A stretch of DNA of 64,000 nt from the NCBI RefSeq assembly GCF_024721995.1, contig NZ_JANQBC010000010.1:1-64000 (forward strand), written 5' to 3'. This document shows positions 20,157-28,644 of the stretch, piece after piece. The notes under the pieces were generated by a model. It saw only the letters and a program-made list of their open reading frames with translations, did not search any database and was not told the origin of the DNA. The stretch's first letter is position 1, and each line of letters opens with the position of its first letter. This stretch comes from Paenibacillus radicibacter. GTDB lineage: Bacteria; Bacillota; Bacilli; Paenibacillales; NBRC-103111. The position numbers and the translations under genes were made by a program.

Positions 20157-20689
20157 TAGTTAGGATGGCCGGGTGCTGTTGGGAAAGGTGGTAGCTCTTA
20201 ATAATCGAAGCTCGCCATTTGACCTAATTAGCACCATGCTTACTGGATTTATATAAGGATAGTTTTTCATTGAGGACTAAGAGGTCAGAGTTACGAGAGT
20301 TAGGTTTAACCGCTTAGGATTTCATGTTATCGCTTAGGCGATTTTAGACTTTGGAGTGATTCATGATCAGGTTAGGGAGTCTTGTGATTAGTTTGGTCGA
20401 GTTAAGAGATAGGGATTTATAGATTGCACGATTGTTAGATGATCTTGAAAAAGAGATTCAGAATAAAGAGATAGAAACAAGAAGAGTTACTAGATCTAAG
20501 ATTTTAAAAGAAATAGGATGTAGCAGAAGGTTTAATAGAAATATGTTTATGAAAAAGATTAGATCGAAGATGGTCAGAAATTGAGCGCGTGTGGTTTACT
20601 GAGATATGGAAAGATGTAGCGATAGTAACAAAGTAGAGATATGAATGAGTGTTTAAAGAACTTGAACTTATTCTTTTATAAAAAAATAC
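20157..20689. other. Intergenic gap between purH and hairpin copy E
   Basis: About 530 bases without a supported gene. The second half is A-rich and reads as no recognisable protein in any frame. No terminator with a clear T tract was seen, so purD may still be read from the pur promoter. Confidence 0.5.
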
Positions 20690-20857
20690 GAGCATGTGTA
20701 AAAGTCGAACGTAGGGGAAAAGAAGTAACTGCAGGAGCGATAGCGTTCGCCTTTGAAATCGTGAAATTACCACTTAGTCAATTCAAACTTTCACGATTGA
20801 GACAGCGGCCGGAAGTTACTTCTTTGGACCGAAGTAGTTAGACTTTTACACATGCTC
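20690..20857. repeat. pur-operon hairpin element, copy E
   Basis: This is the best-preserved copy. The outer arms GAGCATGTGTAAAAGTC and GACTTTTACACATGCTC are 17-base perfect inverted repeats. AAAAGAAGTAACT pairs with AGTTACTTCTTT in the next layer. The core CGCCTTTGAAATCGTGAAA with TTTCACGATTGAGACAGCGG is shared with copies A and C. The purD ribosome binding site starts a few bases after the right arm. Confidence 0.9.
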
Positions 20858-20873
20858 TCCCCCAGGAGGCACA

Positions 20874-22145
20874 ATGCGAATACTAGTCATAGGAAGAGGC
20901 GGGCGTGAGCACGCGATCATCTGGAAGCTCAGCCAAAGCCAGAAAGTTACGAAGCTGTTCTGTGCACCGGGTAACGGCGGAATCGCTGAACTTGCGGAGT
21001 GCGTGCCGATCAACGAAATGCAGTTCGAGCAAGTAGCACAGTTCGCTAAAGATCAGCAGATCGACCTCGTCTTCGTTGCACCAGATGATCCACTAGCAGC
21101 AGGTATGGTCGACTACCTAGAAGCGCAAGGCATCGTCGCGTACGGACCGCGAGCGAATGCCGCATTAATCGAAGGCAGCAAGAAGTTCATGAAGGATCTA
21201 CTTGCGAAGTACAACATTCCAACAGCAGCTTACGAAACTTTCGATAACTACGAGGCAGCACTTGCTTACCTAGAGCAACAGTCTGCACCAATCGTGATCA
21301 AAGCAGACGGTCTAGCTGCCGGTAAAGGTGTAATCGTCGCACAGACGATGATCGAGGCAAAGCAAGCTCTTACAGACATCATGCAGGATCAAGTATTTGG
21401 CGCATCGGCAGGGGCGCAGGTGGTCATCGAAGAATTCTTGCAAGGACAAGAAATGTCGCTGCTTGCATTCGTTGAAGGTAATACGGTTCGCGTTATGGTG
21501 CCTTCTCAAGACCACAAACCAGTCTTTGACGGTGACAAAGGTCCAAATACAGGCGGCATGGGCACGTACTCCCCTGTTCCGCACATTGCCCAGTCCATCG
21601 TAGACGAAGCCATTGAGACGATTGTGAAGCCATGTGCGCAAGCATTGGTACAGGAAGGTCGCCCATTCAAAGGCATTCTGTACGCAGGACTCATGATCAC
21701 ACCGGAAGGCAAGCCGAAGACAATTGAGTTCAACGCTCGTTTTGGCGATCCTGAAACGCAAGTTCTGCTTCCACGCTTGAAAACAGATTTGCTAGAAATC
21801 GTACTTGCTACTATCGAAGAACGTTTGGCTGATCTACCTATCGAGTGGAGCGAGGATTCTGCGGTATGTGTCATTCTTGCATCTCCGGGATATCCAAGTG
21901 AGTACCCGAAAGGTTTGCCAATCACAGGTTTAGACCAACCTATGGAACATGCAGTTGTGTTCCACGCAGGGACAGCTCGCCAAGCAGATGGTTCCATCGT
22001 TACAAGTGGCGGCAGAGTACTCGGTATCACGGGTATCGGACGCGACATTGCAGAGGCTCGCGAGAGAGCCTATGCAGCTGCGGATCGCATTCATTTTGAC
22101 GGAAAACATTATCGTACGGATATTGCGATGAAAGCACTTCGCTAG
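20874..22145 (+). CDS. purD: Phosphoribosylamine-glycine ligase
   Basis: PurD joins phosphoribosylamine and glycine with ATP to give GAR, the second step of the pathway. It has the N-terminal IGRGGREHAIIWKLSQS, the ATP-grasp lysine region VIKADGLAAGKGV, and the metal-binding EFNARFGDPETQ. The length of 423 residues is normal. CCAGGAGGCACA precedes the ATG. It is the last gene of the cluster; a strong terminator follows about 125 bases after the stop. Confidence 0.97.
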   Translation: MRILVIGRGGREHAIIWKLSQSQKVTKLFCAPGNGGIAELAECVPINEMQFEQVAQFAKDQQIDLVFVAPDDPLAAGMVDYLEAQGIVAYGPRANAALIEGSKKFMKDLLAKYNIPTAAYETFDNYEAALAYLEQQSAPIVIKADGLAAGKGVIVAQTMIEAKQALTDIMQDQVFGASAGAQVVIEEFLQGQEMSLLAFVEGNTVRVMVPSQDHKPVFDGDKGPNTGGMGTYSPVPHIAQSIVDEAIETIVKPCAQALVQEGRPFKGILYAGLMITPEGKPKTIEFNARFGDPETQVLLPRLKTDLLEIVLATIEERLADLPIEWSEDSAVCVILASPGYPSEYPKGLPITGLDQPMEHAVVFHAGTARQADGSIVTSGGRVLGITGIGRDIAEARERAYAAADRIHFDGKHYRTDIAMKALR

Positions 22146-22268
22146 TAAGTTTACTTTTGAACAAAGTAACTATTAAACCATCTCATAAAGTGATATTAGA
22201 GAAAAAAATAGAATAGTAGATAAAGAAATAGGGAGAAACATTGAGCGAACGGATAGCAAAAATCGTCG

Positions 22269-22308
22269 AAGAGGGGTTGTCGAAACATGACAATTTCCCT
22301 CTTTTTTC
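22269..22308 (+). terminator. Intrinsic terminator after purD
   Basis: AGAGGGGTTGTC (22270-22281) pairs with GACAATTTCCCTCT, followed by six T residues. It marks the end of the pur transcription unit. The stretch 22309-22452 before the next gene holds only the GAAAGGATGG ribosome binding site that I can identify. Confidence 0.85.
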
Positions 22309-22452
22309 ATTCATTGACGAGCCTTGAAGCGAGCGTTATGATGGGGGTATTCCACCGTCCAAAGGGGGATAATTGTAATCTTGAATTGAAAAGCTGCGCA
22401 GAATCGGCACATTCGGTTTTCAAATCTTTGAAAATGAAAGGATGGTAGATTC

Positions 22453-25400
22453 ATGGCAATGTCTCGTTTATCGAGCAAAGGGTTATTATCCAAAATGGCA
22501 ATATTCCTCGGAGTGATTCTGCTCTTACAAACACTTGCGGCAGGAGGCTTCATCTCAGATAAATGGCTGACTAAAGTTGCACATGCAGCCACGCAGACGA
22601 TTGAATCCACTGATCTTACGGTCACGCTGGACGATACATTCCCGAAAGTTGTCCAGTACCAGTGGAAAGCCAATAACGCGCTACTATACGGACAAGAAGA
22701 CGCTTTAACTCAGGTAAAAATTAACGGCACGTTGTACACACCTACAGTAACTTTCTCTAAGACCGCAAACACAGCCACGTACATACTCAACATCTCCTCT
22801 ATCAATGTCATCATTACAATTCAAATTAAAGTTATTCAAAACACCGTAGAATTCAATGTTACGAATATTAGTGATAATGGAAGCACGAAAGTAAGCAGTT
22901 TCGAGATTCCGAATCATAATTTATTGTCAGTTAGAAGCAACCAAACAGGTGCGGCTTTTGCAGGTAATCGTATGTACGTCTCAACAACAGGAACTGGCGA
23001 TACGATGCTGAATGTAACAGGCACGCCTACAGCAGATAGCACTCCACAAGGTTATATGTATGGTTTCTTGAACACGAACCAGCTAAGCGCAGGTTTATGG
23101 ACGAACAGTGTCTATGATTCTCCATCTGGTGCAACTGCTAAAGAAAACTCACGTGTGATGAAGCAGACAGTCAATAAGACGAGTTACTACCGGACTGGTT
23201 TGTGGAGTGGCTCATGGCTCTATCGTGCAAGCGGATCGACGCAAACTGAACCTCTGCCTAGTGCAAAAATTGCAATTGCTGCTGATCGCAACGGAGACGG
23301 AACCGTTAATTGGCAAGATGGTGCGATTGCCTTCCGTAGTATTATGAACAATCCGTTAGGCGCAGATCGTATTCCGCAGCTAGTCGTGCAGCGCATCCCG
23401 ATGAACTTTGCCAGCCAAACGACACAACCGTTCTTGAAAACGCTCGACGAAACGAAGAAAGTATATCTAGCAACCGATGGACTTGGGCAGAATGTGCTGC
23501 TAAAGGGCTATGCTTCTGAAGGTCATGACAGTGGACATCCCGATTACGGTGGTAACATTGGCGTGCGCCAAGGTGGTGCGGCAGATATGAACACACTGGT
23601 GAATGCTGGGGCTGTGTATAATGCCGACTTCGGCGTTCATGTGAATGCAACCGAGTCGTATCCGGAGGCGAAAGCGTTTAGTGAAACATTGGTCAACAAA
23701 ACATCCCCAGGGTGGGATTGGCTAGACGCTTCTTACTACATTCGCACAAGGGATGATGCGACATCGGGTAACCGATTGAGCAGATTCCAACAATTGAAGA
23801 ATGATGTGCCTGGTCTCAAATTTGTTTACTTAGACGTGTGGTACGGTGACGGATGGGAAAGCCGCCAAGTAGCACGTGAGATTAATCAGCAAGGATTCCG
23901 CCTAGAAACCGAGTTCCCAGACACGCTTGAATATGATTCTACGTGGACACACTGGGCTGTCGATTATGCTTATGGCGGTACAACGAACAATAAAGGCTTC
24001 AACAGCCAAATTGCTAGATTCATTCGTAACCATCAGAAAGATGCTTGGATCGCTCGTGATCCACTTCTCGGTAGTGCGGAGATGGCCGATTATGAAGGCT
24101 GGCAAGGTCGGGTTAATTTTAACAGCATGATTGAAATGACATTTAATACGGATCTTCCGGCAAAATATTTGCAGAACTTCCCGATCACGCGCTGGACTTC
24201 GAATACGGTAGATTTTGAAAATAATGTGAGTGCAACGAACGCTTCAGGAACGCGTATCATTACGAAAAATGGAGTGAAGGTACTCGATGGCACGAAGTAT
24301 TTGCTCCCATGGGAACCGATTAATGAGACGAAATTGTATCACTGGAATTTAAGTGGTGGCTCCTCGACATGGACACTGCCTGCAAGCTGGAGCGGGCTTA
24401 GCACAGTGAAGCTGTATAAACTTACGGATCAAGGCAAGCAGCTCGTCGGCGATCTGCCAGTAACAAGTAATCAGATTACGATTAATGCGACAGCGAAGAC
24501 GCCTTATGTCATCTACAAATCAACAGCCCCTACAAACACGATATCCAATTGGGGTGAAGGTACACGGGTCAACGATCCAAGCTTTGAGAGTGGCGGGCTG
24601 TCGAACTGGACAGTAACTGGAACTGGTGCTGCCGTACAACGCAATACGAATGGTCAGTATGAGCTCAAAATTAGCAGTGGTGGTGCAACTGTAGGTCAGC
24701 AAATTAGTGGCTTATCGCCAGGGACGTATTCAGCATCTGTCTCTGTTCAAGTCGATGGCACACGTCGCGCTTCAATTGGGGTGAAAAACTACGGTGGGGT
24801 TGAAGTAACGAATTACACCGATTCATCCATTGCGACGAACTATATTCAAGCTGATTCGAAAAAAGGTACGAAAATGCAGAAGATGCGAGTCCTATTCGAT
24901 GTACCTGCAGGTCAGTCGACGGCTGACTTATACCTAAAGGCTGATAACGGATCAGCAGTTGTCACGTTCGATGAGGTACGTGTGGTACCGACTGTTCGGG
25001 CTGCAAATCCTACAGGGGCTTACTTGGCAGAAGATTTTGAACATGTGGATCAAGGCTTATTCCCATTCGTCAAAGGTGCGGCTGGTGGTGTGAATGATCC
25101 TCGTACACACTTGGCAGAGCTTCATGCTCCTTTTACACAAAAAGGTTGGAATGGCAATGCGATTGATGATGTGATCAGCGGTAATTGGTCGCTTAAAGCT
25201 CATAAGGAAGCTACAGGATTGCTATTACAGACGATTCCACAAACGCTTCGTCTCGTTGCAGGTAATACGTATAAAGTATCGTTCAAATACGAAAGTGCGG
25301 TAAATAACAGCTATGCGTTTATCGTGGGCGATGGAACGACTGAGGTATCCTCAACGAATATTGGACTTGCGACAACACCGACCGTATTCTCGAAAACTTT

Positions 25401-26721
25401 CACAGCGGCTGCTTCTGGCAATGGATGGGTTGGACTTAAAAATGTGAATGGGTCAAACTCGGACTTCGTCCTAGACGATCTGCTCGTGGAGGACTTAAGC
25501 GGCCCTGTTCAAATTCCGGATGTGCCATCCAGTTTGTCAGCTGCAGCACCAAGCAGTTCGCAGATCAATGTGACATGGACGGGTTCTACTGGGGCAACGA
25601 GCTATGATATTGAAGTAGATGGAACGATTGCAACAGGTGTATCGAGTCCTTACTCGCATGTGGGTCTGACTGCTGGCTCCACTCATATGTACAAAGTACG
25701 TGCGGTTAATGCGGCTGGCATAAGTGCATGGAGTACGGCCGTGGTTGGAACAACGATGACGGTCGATATGCAAGAAATTCCACGTACTCAAATGACAGCA
25801 ACAGCGACAAGTCAGGAGACTGTGAATGAAGATGCATCAGCATCGAAAGCGATCGATGGAAATAGCGAGACGTTCTGGCATACGAAGTGGGATTTGTCGA
25901 ACCCACTCCCACAATCGATCACACTAAACTTAGGTGGTAATTATCCTGTCAAGCAGATCAAGTACTTGCCACGCCAAGATGGTGGTCAGAACGGGAATAT
26001 TACAAGCTATAAGCTATATACGAGTACGGATGGCGTGAATTTCACACAAGCATCAACAGGAACTTGGGTGAACGATACAACTGAGAAAACAGCCGATCTT
26101 CCATCACCTGTGAATACTGGATATGTGAAGCTTGAAGCAACAGCAGGTACAGGAGGTTGGGCTTCTGCAGCTGAGATCAGTGTGTTCCAGCTTCCAGGCA
26201 CGAATCCACCAGCGAGCTACACGCAGGATTTTAGCAATGGAATCGGAGGTTGGAATGTTGTTAGCGGTTCGGGTTCAGCTTCCTTGCAAAGTGGTGCACT
26301 CCGAGTAACTGCGAACAACTCTAGTACGATCGTTGTCGATAGCAGTTCCCCTTCTAAAGCAGATGGAACTTATGAGGTCAAAGTGACGCCGCAGAACACA
26401 GCGAATCGTGCAGGAGTTGTATTCCGCTACAATTCACCCACTGATTGGGCAGGGATTGTCTATGATACCGGAACGAACTGGTTCTGGGTCAACGGAGCTG
26501 GAGGCTATGGCTCAATTACATCAACGGGTCCTGCACTTACGAATGGCATAACAGCAACGATCAAGGTGCAGTATGCAGGTTCGAATATTACGGTATGGGT
26601 GGATGACACGCAAATTTACCAAGGTGCGATCAGTCAACTACCTACGGGTGCTGGTAAAATCGGCGTACGTAGCTGGAATGCAGCGATTACGAATTATGAT
26701 GATGTGGTGTACTCAGATTAA
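22453..26721 (+). CDS. Secreted endo-alpha-N-acetylgalactosaminidase (GH101), multidomain
   Basis: This extracellular glycosidase should release the core-1 disaccharide Gal-beta-1,3-GalNAc from Ser/Thr of mucin-type O-glycoproteins. A signal peptide ends at AHA (residue 45). The catalytic region matches GH101. Asp461 in FVYLDVWYGDG aligns with the known nucleophile, and Glu487 in RLETEFP with the acid/base. HWAVDYAYGG and FIRNHQKDAW follow. An EF-hand-like calcium loop (DRNGDGTVNWQD, 278-289) lies ahead of the barrel. The C-terminal half carries sandwich domains (about 700-1015), an Fn3 domain (about 1020-1105), an F5/8C-type CBM32 (about 1108-1245) and a terminal jelly-roll module (about 1256-1422). 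No cell-wall anchor is visible, so it is probably released. It has its own strong terminator. The catalytic assignments rest on remembered alignment with the pneumococcal enzyme. Confidence 0.88.
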   Translation: MAMSRLSSKGLLSKMAIFLGVILLLQTLAAGGFISDKWLTKVAHAATQTIESTDLTVTLDDTFPKVVQYQWKANNALLYGQEDALTQVKINGTLYTPTVTFSKTANTATYILNISSINVIITIQIKVIQNTVEFNVTNISDNGSTKVSSFEIPNHNLLSVRSNQTGAAFAGNRMYVSTTGTGDTMLNVTGTPTADSTPQGYMYGFLNTNQLSAGLWTNSVYDSPSGATAKENSRVMKQTVNKTSYYRTGLWSGSWLYRASGSTQTEPLPSAKIAIAADRNGDGTVNWQDGAIAFRSIMNNPLGADRIPQLVVQRIPMNFASQTTQPFLKTLDETKKVYLATDGLGQNVLLKGYASEGHDSGHPDYGGNIGVRQGGAADMNTLVNAGAVYNADFGVHVNATESYPEAKAFSETLVNKTSPGWDWLDASYYIRTRDDATSGNRLSRFQQLKNDVPGLKFVYLDVWYGDGWESRQVAREINQQGFRLETEFPDTLEYDSTWTHWAVDYAYGGTTNNKGFNSQIARFIRNHQKDAWIARDPLLGSAEMADYEGWQGRVNFNSMIEMTFNTDLPAKYLQNFPITRWTSNTVDFENNVSATNASGTRIITKNGVKVLDGTKYLLPWEPINETKLYHWNLSGGSSTWTLPASWSGLSTVKLYKLTDQGKQLVGDLPVTSNQITINATAKTPYVIYKSTAPTNTISNWGEGTRVNDPSFESGGLSNWTVTGTGAAVQRNTNGQYELKISSGGATVGQQISGLSPGTYSASVSVQVDGTRRASIGVKNYGGVEVTNYTDSSIATNYIQADSKKGTKMQKMRVLFDVPAGQSTADLYLKADNGSAVVTFDEVRVVPTVRAANPTGAYLAEDFEHVDQGLFPFVKGAAGGVNDPRTHLAELHAPFTQKGWNGNAIDDVISGNWSLKAHKEATGLLLQTIPQTLRLVAGNTYKVSFKYESAVNNSYAFIVGDGTTEVSSTNIGLATTPTVFSKTFTAAASGNGWVGLKNVNGSNSDFVLDDLLVEDLSGPVQIPDVPSSLSAAAPSSSQINVTWTGSTGATSYDIEVDGTIATGVSSPYSHVGLTAGSTHMYKVRAVNAAGISAWSTAVVGTTMTVDMQEIPRTQMTATATSQETVNEDASASKAIDGNSETFWHTKWDLSNPLPQSITLNLGGNYPVKQIKYLPRQDGGQNGNITSYKLYTSTDGVNFTQASTGTWVNDTTEKTADLPSPVNTGYVKLEATAGTGGWASAAEISVFQLPGTNPPASYTQDFSNGIGGWNVVSGSGSASLQSGALRVTANNSSTIVVDSSSPSKADGTYEVKVTPQNTANRAGVVFRYNSPTDWAGIVYDTGTNWFWVNGAGGYGSITSTGPALTNGITATIKVQYAGSNITVWVDDTQIYQGAISQLPTGAGKIGVRSWNAAITNYDDVVYSD

Positions 26722-26730
26722 AAGGTTGTT

Positions 26731-26774
26731 AGCCCTGAACGTCAAGGAGAGTCTTGATGTTCGGGGCTTTTTTT
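26731..26774 (+). terminator. Intrinsic terminator after the GH101 gene
   Basis: AGCCCTGAAC...CAAG pairs with CTTG...GTTCGGGGCT, followed by seven T residues. It lies nine bases after the stop codon. Confidence 0.92.
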
Positions 26775-26877
26775 CGTATGAGGAGGGTTATTTTTACAGG
26801 AAGAACATATGTGTGTATATTTCCTATGGACCTAGCCCCTTATGGTATAATTGGAGGAATAGGCAGGAGGAACGGAT

Positions 26878-28644
26878 ATGAGTCAATTAATCATTGCGGA
26901 AGAGAAGCTGGAGCAGACAGCAGATGCGATTCGCGCCAATTATAATATGATTATTTTGCTCCGAGGTTTGGAGTATCACGTGAAAAAAGCGGTCATGCAC
27001 ATGACCTTAATCCATAAAGGTTCAGCACTGCGTGCGGTTGTTCGAGGTACGGATCGATATGAAGTTGTCCTTGATTTGGAACAGTTCGAGGAAAGCACTT
27101 GTGAATGTCGTTATGATGATGGATATTGCAAGCATATTGCCGCGGTATTTCTTACTGCATATGCACTGCAAGGCAAGCGTCCTGAGCAATTCGTCCAGAC
27201 CTTCAAACAAGCACAGGCAGGTGGTGCGTCCCGTTTATCGACTAGAGAGTCTTCTCCGAATAAGGCAAAGATACGTATGGCTCAGGCGGATGAAGAAGTG
27301 GATTATGTCATGGAGGATTTCCTTCAAGATGGTGGAACGGTCATTGGATCTGGGCAGAAAGCGAGTAAGTCAACTGCAAGTACGCGAGTGGATCGTGAAA
27401 CAGAGGAACTACAACCAGCTCATCTTGCAATACCAGTCCCGCAGGAGACGGATCGTCCTGATCAGTGGCATGCTTATTACGGGATGCGCTGCGGCGGGTA
27501 TTTGAAGCGGGATGGGAATGTTCAGTCTTTCTATAGTGAGGTGACTAAAGAGCTACTACCACTTGCTGCAAACTGGCAGCCTGATCTTCGCTCCATCTAT
27601 GAACTGCACGTTCTACTCTTTATTGAGAGTGAGATTCAGCGCAGCTTCTTGCGGTTAGGGCGAAATGCACACACCTATAATTCGTACTACTATCAGAACA
27701 TATATGAACTTGCAGCGGATCAGACGGAACGCGCGATTGTGAATTTGGTCAACGAACTCGATATAGAGCGTGCACTTACGAATCATTCGGATTATATCCA
27801 GCCGATTGCAGATGTGCTTGCGGAGCATACATTTACGATTGATCGATCACCTGTCGATTGGCTGAATCTGTATCGATTCTTATGGGGAAATGTACTGCTG
27901 CGACGTGCGTGGGGAGAAGCAGAGATTGCAAGACTAGAGGAGCAGCGTAGCAAGTATGCATCAGATCGGACCTTAAGCGAGAAGTATGGACTTGCGCTTG
28001 CGCATTTTGAATTTATGAATGGTGAAGACGAGAAAGCGATAGAGCGTCTGGAACCTTTTACACATAGCGACAAAATATTTACGCATATATGGCCATACTT
28101 GCAATCTCATCTTAGCCAGGAGCAGTGGGAGAAGTTGTCGTTATGGCTTGAGTATGTAGCACAGTTTGTAGAGCGATCTTACGGCAAGGATTGGGAGATG
28201 TTCTGCTCCTATTGGCATAAAGCGGTGGAAAATGTGCCGGATAAAGGGAAGCTAGAGGCGATTATGCTGTCGCTGCACCCACGCTCGTTCTTGTTCTACA
28301 CAGGTTATTTAACCGATGAGGAGCGATGGCAGGATTGGGTGGATGTCCATCTGTATCACGGTGTCTCACCACTGCAAGCGGATAAATTCACGCTGAAAGC
28401 CATTGAAAAAGCAGAGCCGAGTCTACTGCTGCCGATGTATTTTCAAACGGTAGAGATTTGTATCAGCTTGAAAAATAGAGATGCGTACCGCCTTGCTGTA
28501 CGGATGCTCAAGAAAACACGGACGATCCACAAGAAGCTGAAACAAGAGCATAAGCTTCAGCCATACGTTGATTATTTGACGAAGCAGCACTCACGCTTAC
28601 GTGCCTTCCAAGAAGAATTGCGGAAAGGAGGCTTCATTTCATGA
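26878..28644 (+). CDS. SWIM zinc-finger domain protein
   Basis: The protein has a SWIM zinc-binding motif CxCxnCxH at Cys75, Cys77, Cys84 and His86 (CECRYDDGYCKH), a fold thought to bind DNA or proteins. The remaining 500 residues are helical and unrecognised apart from their likeness to YwqB-type partners of SNF2 helicases. The length is 588 residues. GGAGGAAC lies five bases ahead of the ATG. It overlaps the helicase gene by four bases, so the two products very likely act together. The biological process is unknown. Confidence 0.85.
   Translation: MSQLIIAEEKLEQTADAIRANYNMIILLRGLEYHVKKAVMHMTLIHKGSALRAVVRGTDRYEVVLDLEQFEESTCECRYDDGYCKHIAAVFLTAYALQGKRPEQFVQTFKQAQAGGASRLSTRESSPNKAKIRMAQADEEVDYVMEDFLQDGGTVIGSGQKASKSTASTRVDRETEELQPAHLAIPVPQETDRPDQWHAYYGMRCGGYLKRDGNVQSFYSEVTKELLPLAANWQPDLRSIYELHVLLFIESEIQRSFLRLGRNAHTYNSYYYQNIYELAADQTERAIVNLVNELDIERALTNHSDYIQPIADVLAEHTFTIDRSPVDWLNLYRFLWGNVLLRRAWGEAEIARLEEQRSKYASDRTLSEKYGLALAHFEFMNGEDEKAIERLEPFTHSDKIFTHIWPYLQSHLSQEQWEKLSLWLEYVAQFVERSYGKDWEMFCSYWHKAVENVPDKGKLEAIMLSLHPRSFLFYTGYLTDEERWQDWVDVHLYHGVSPLQADKFTLKAIEKAEPSLLLPMYFQTVEICISLKNRDAYRLAVRMLKKTRTIHKKLKQEHKLQPYVDYLTKQHSRLRAFQEELRKGGFIS

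Noticed and set aside
8886-20857. CRISPR array or insertion sequences as explanation of the pur repeats
   Set aside because: The copies are kilobases apart, lack regular spacers and cas genes, and contain no transposase frame.
8886-20857. Ordinary intrinsic terminators as explanation of the pur repeats
   Set aside because: There are no T tracts after the stems, and terminating after purK, purB or purF would cut the operon.
22309-22452. Riboswitch or operator ahead of the GH101 gene
   Set aside because: No known aptamer pattern or convincing operator was seen, only a ribosome binding site.
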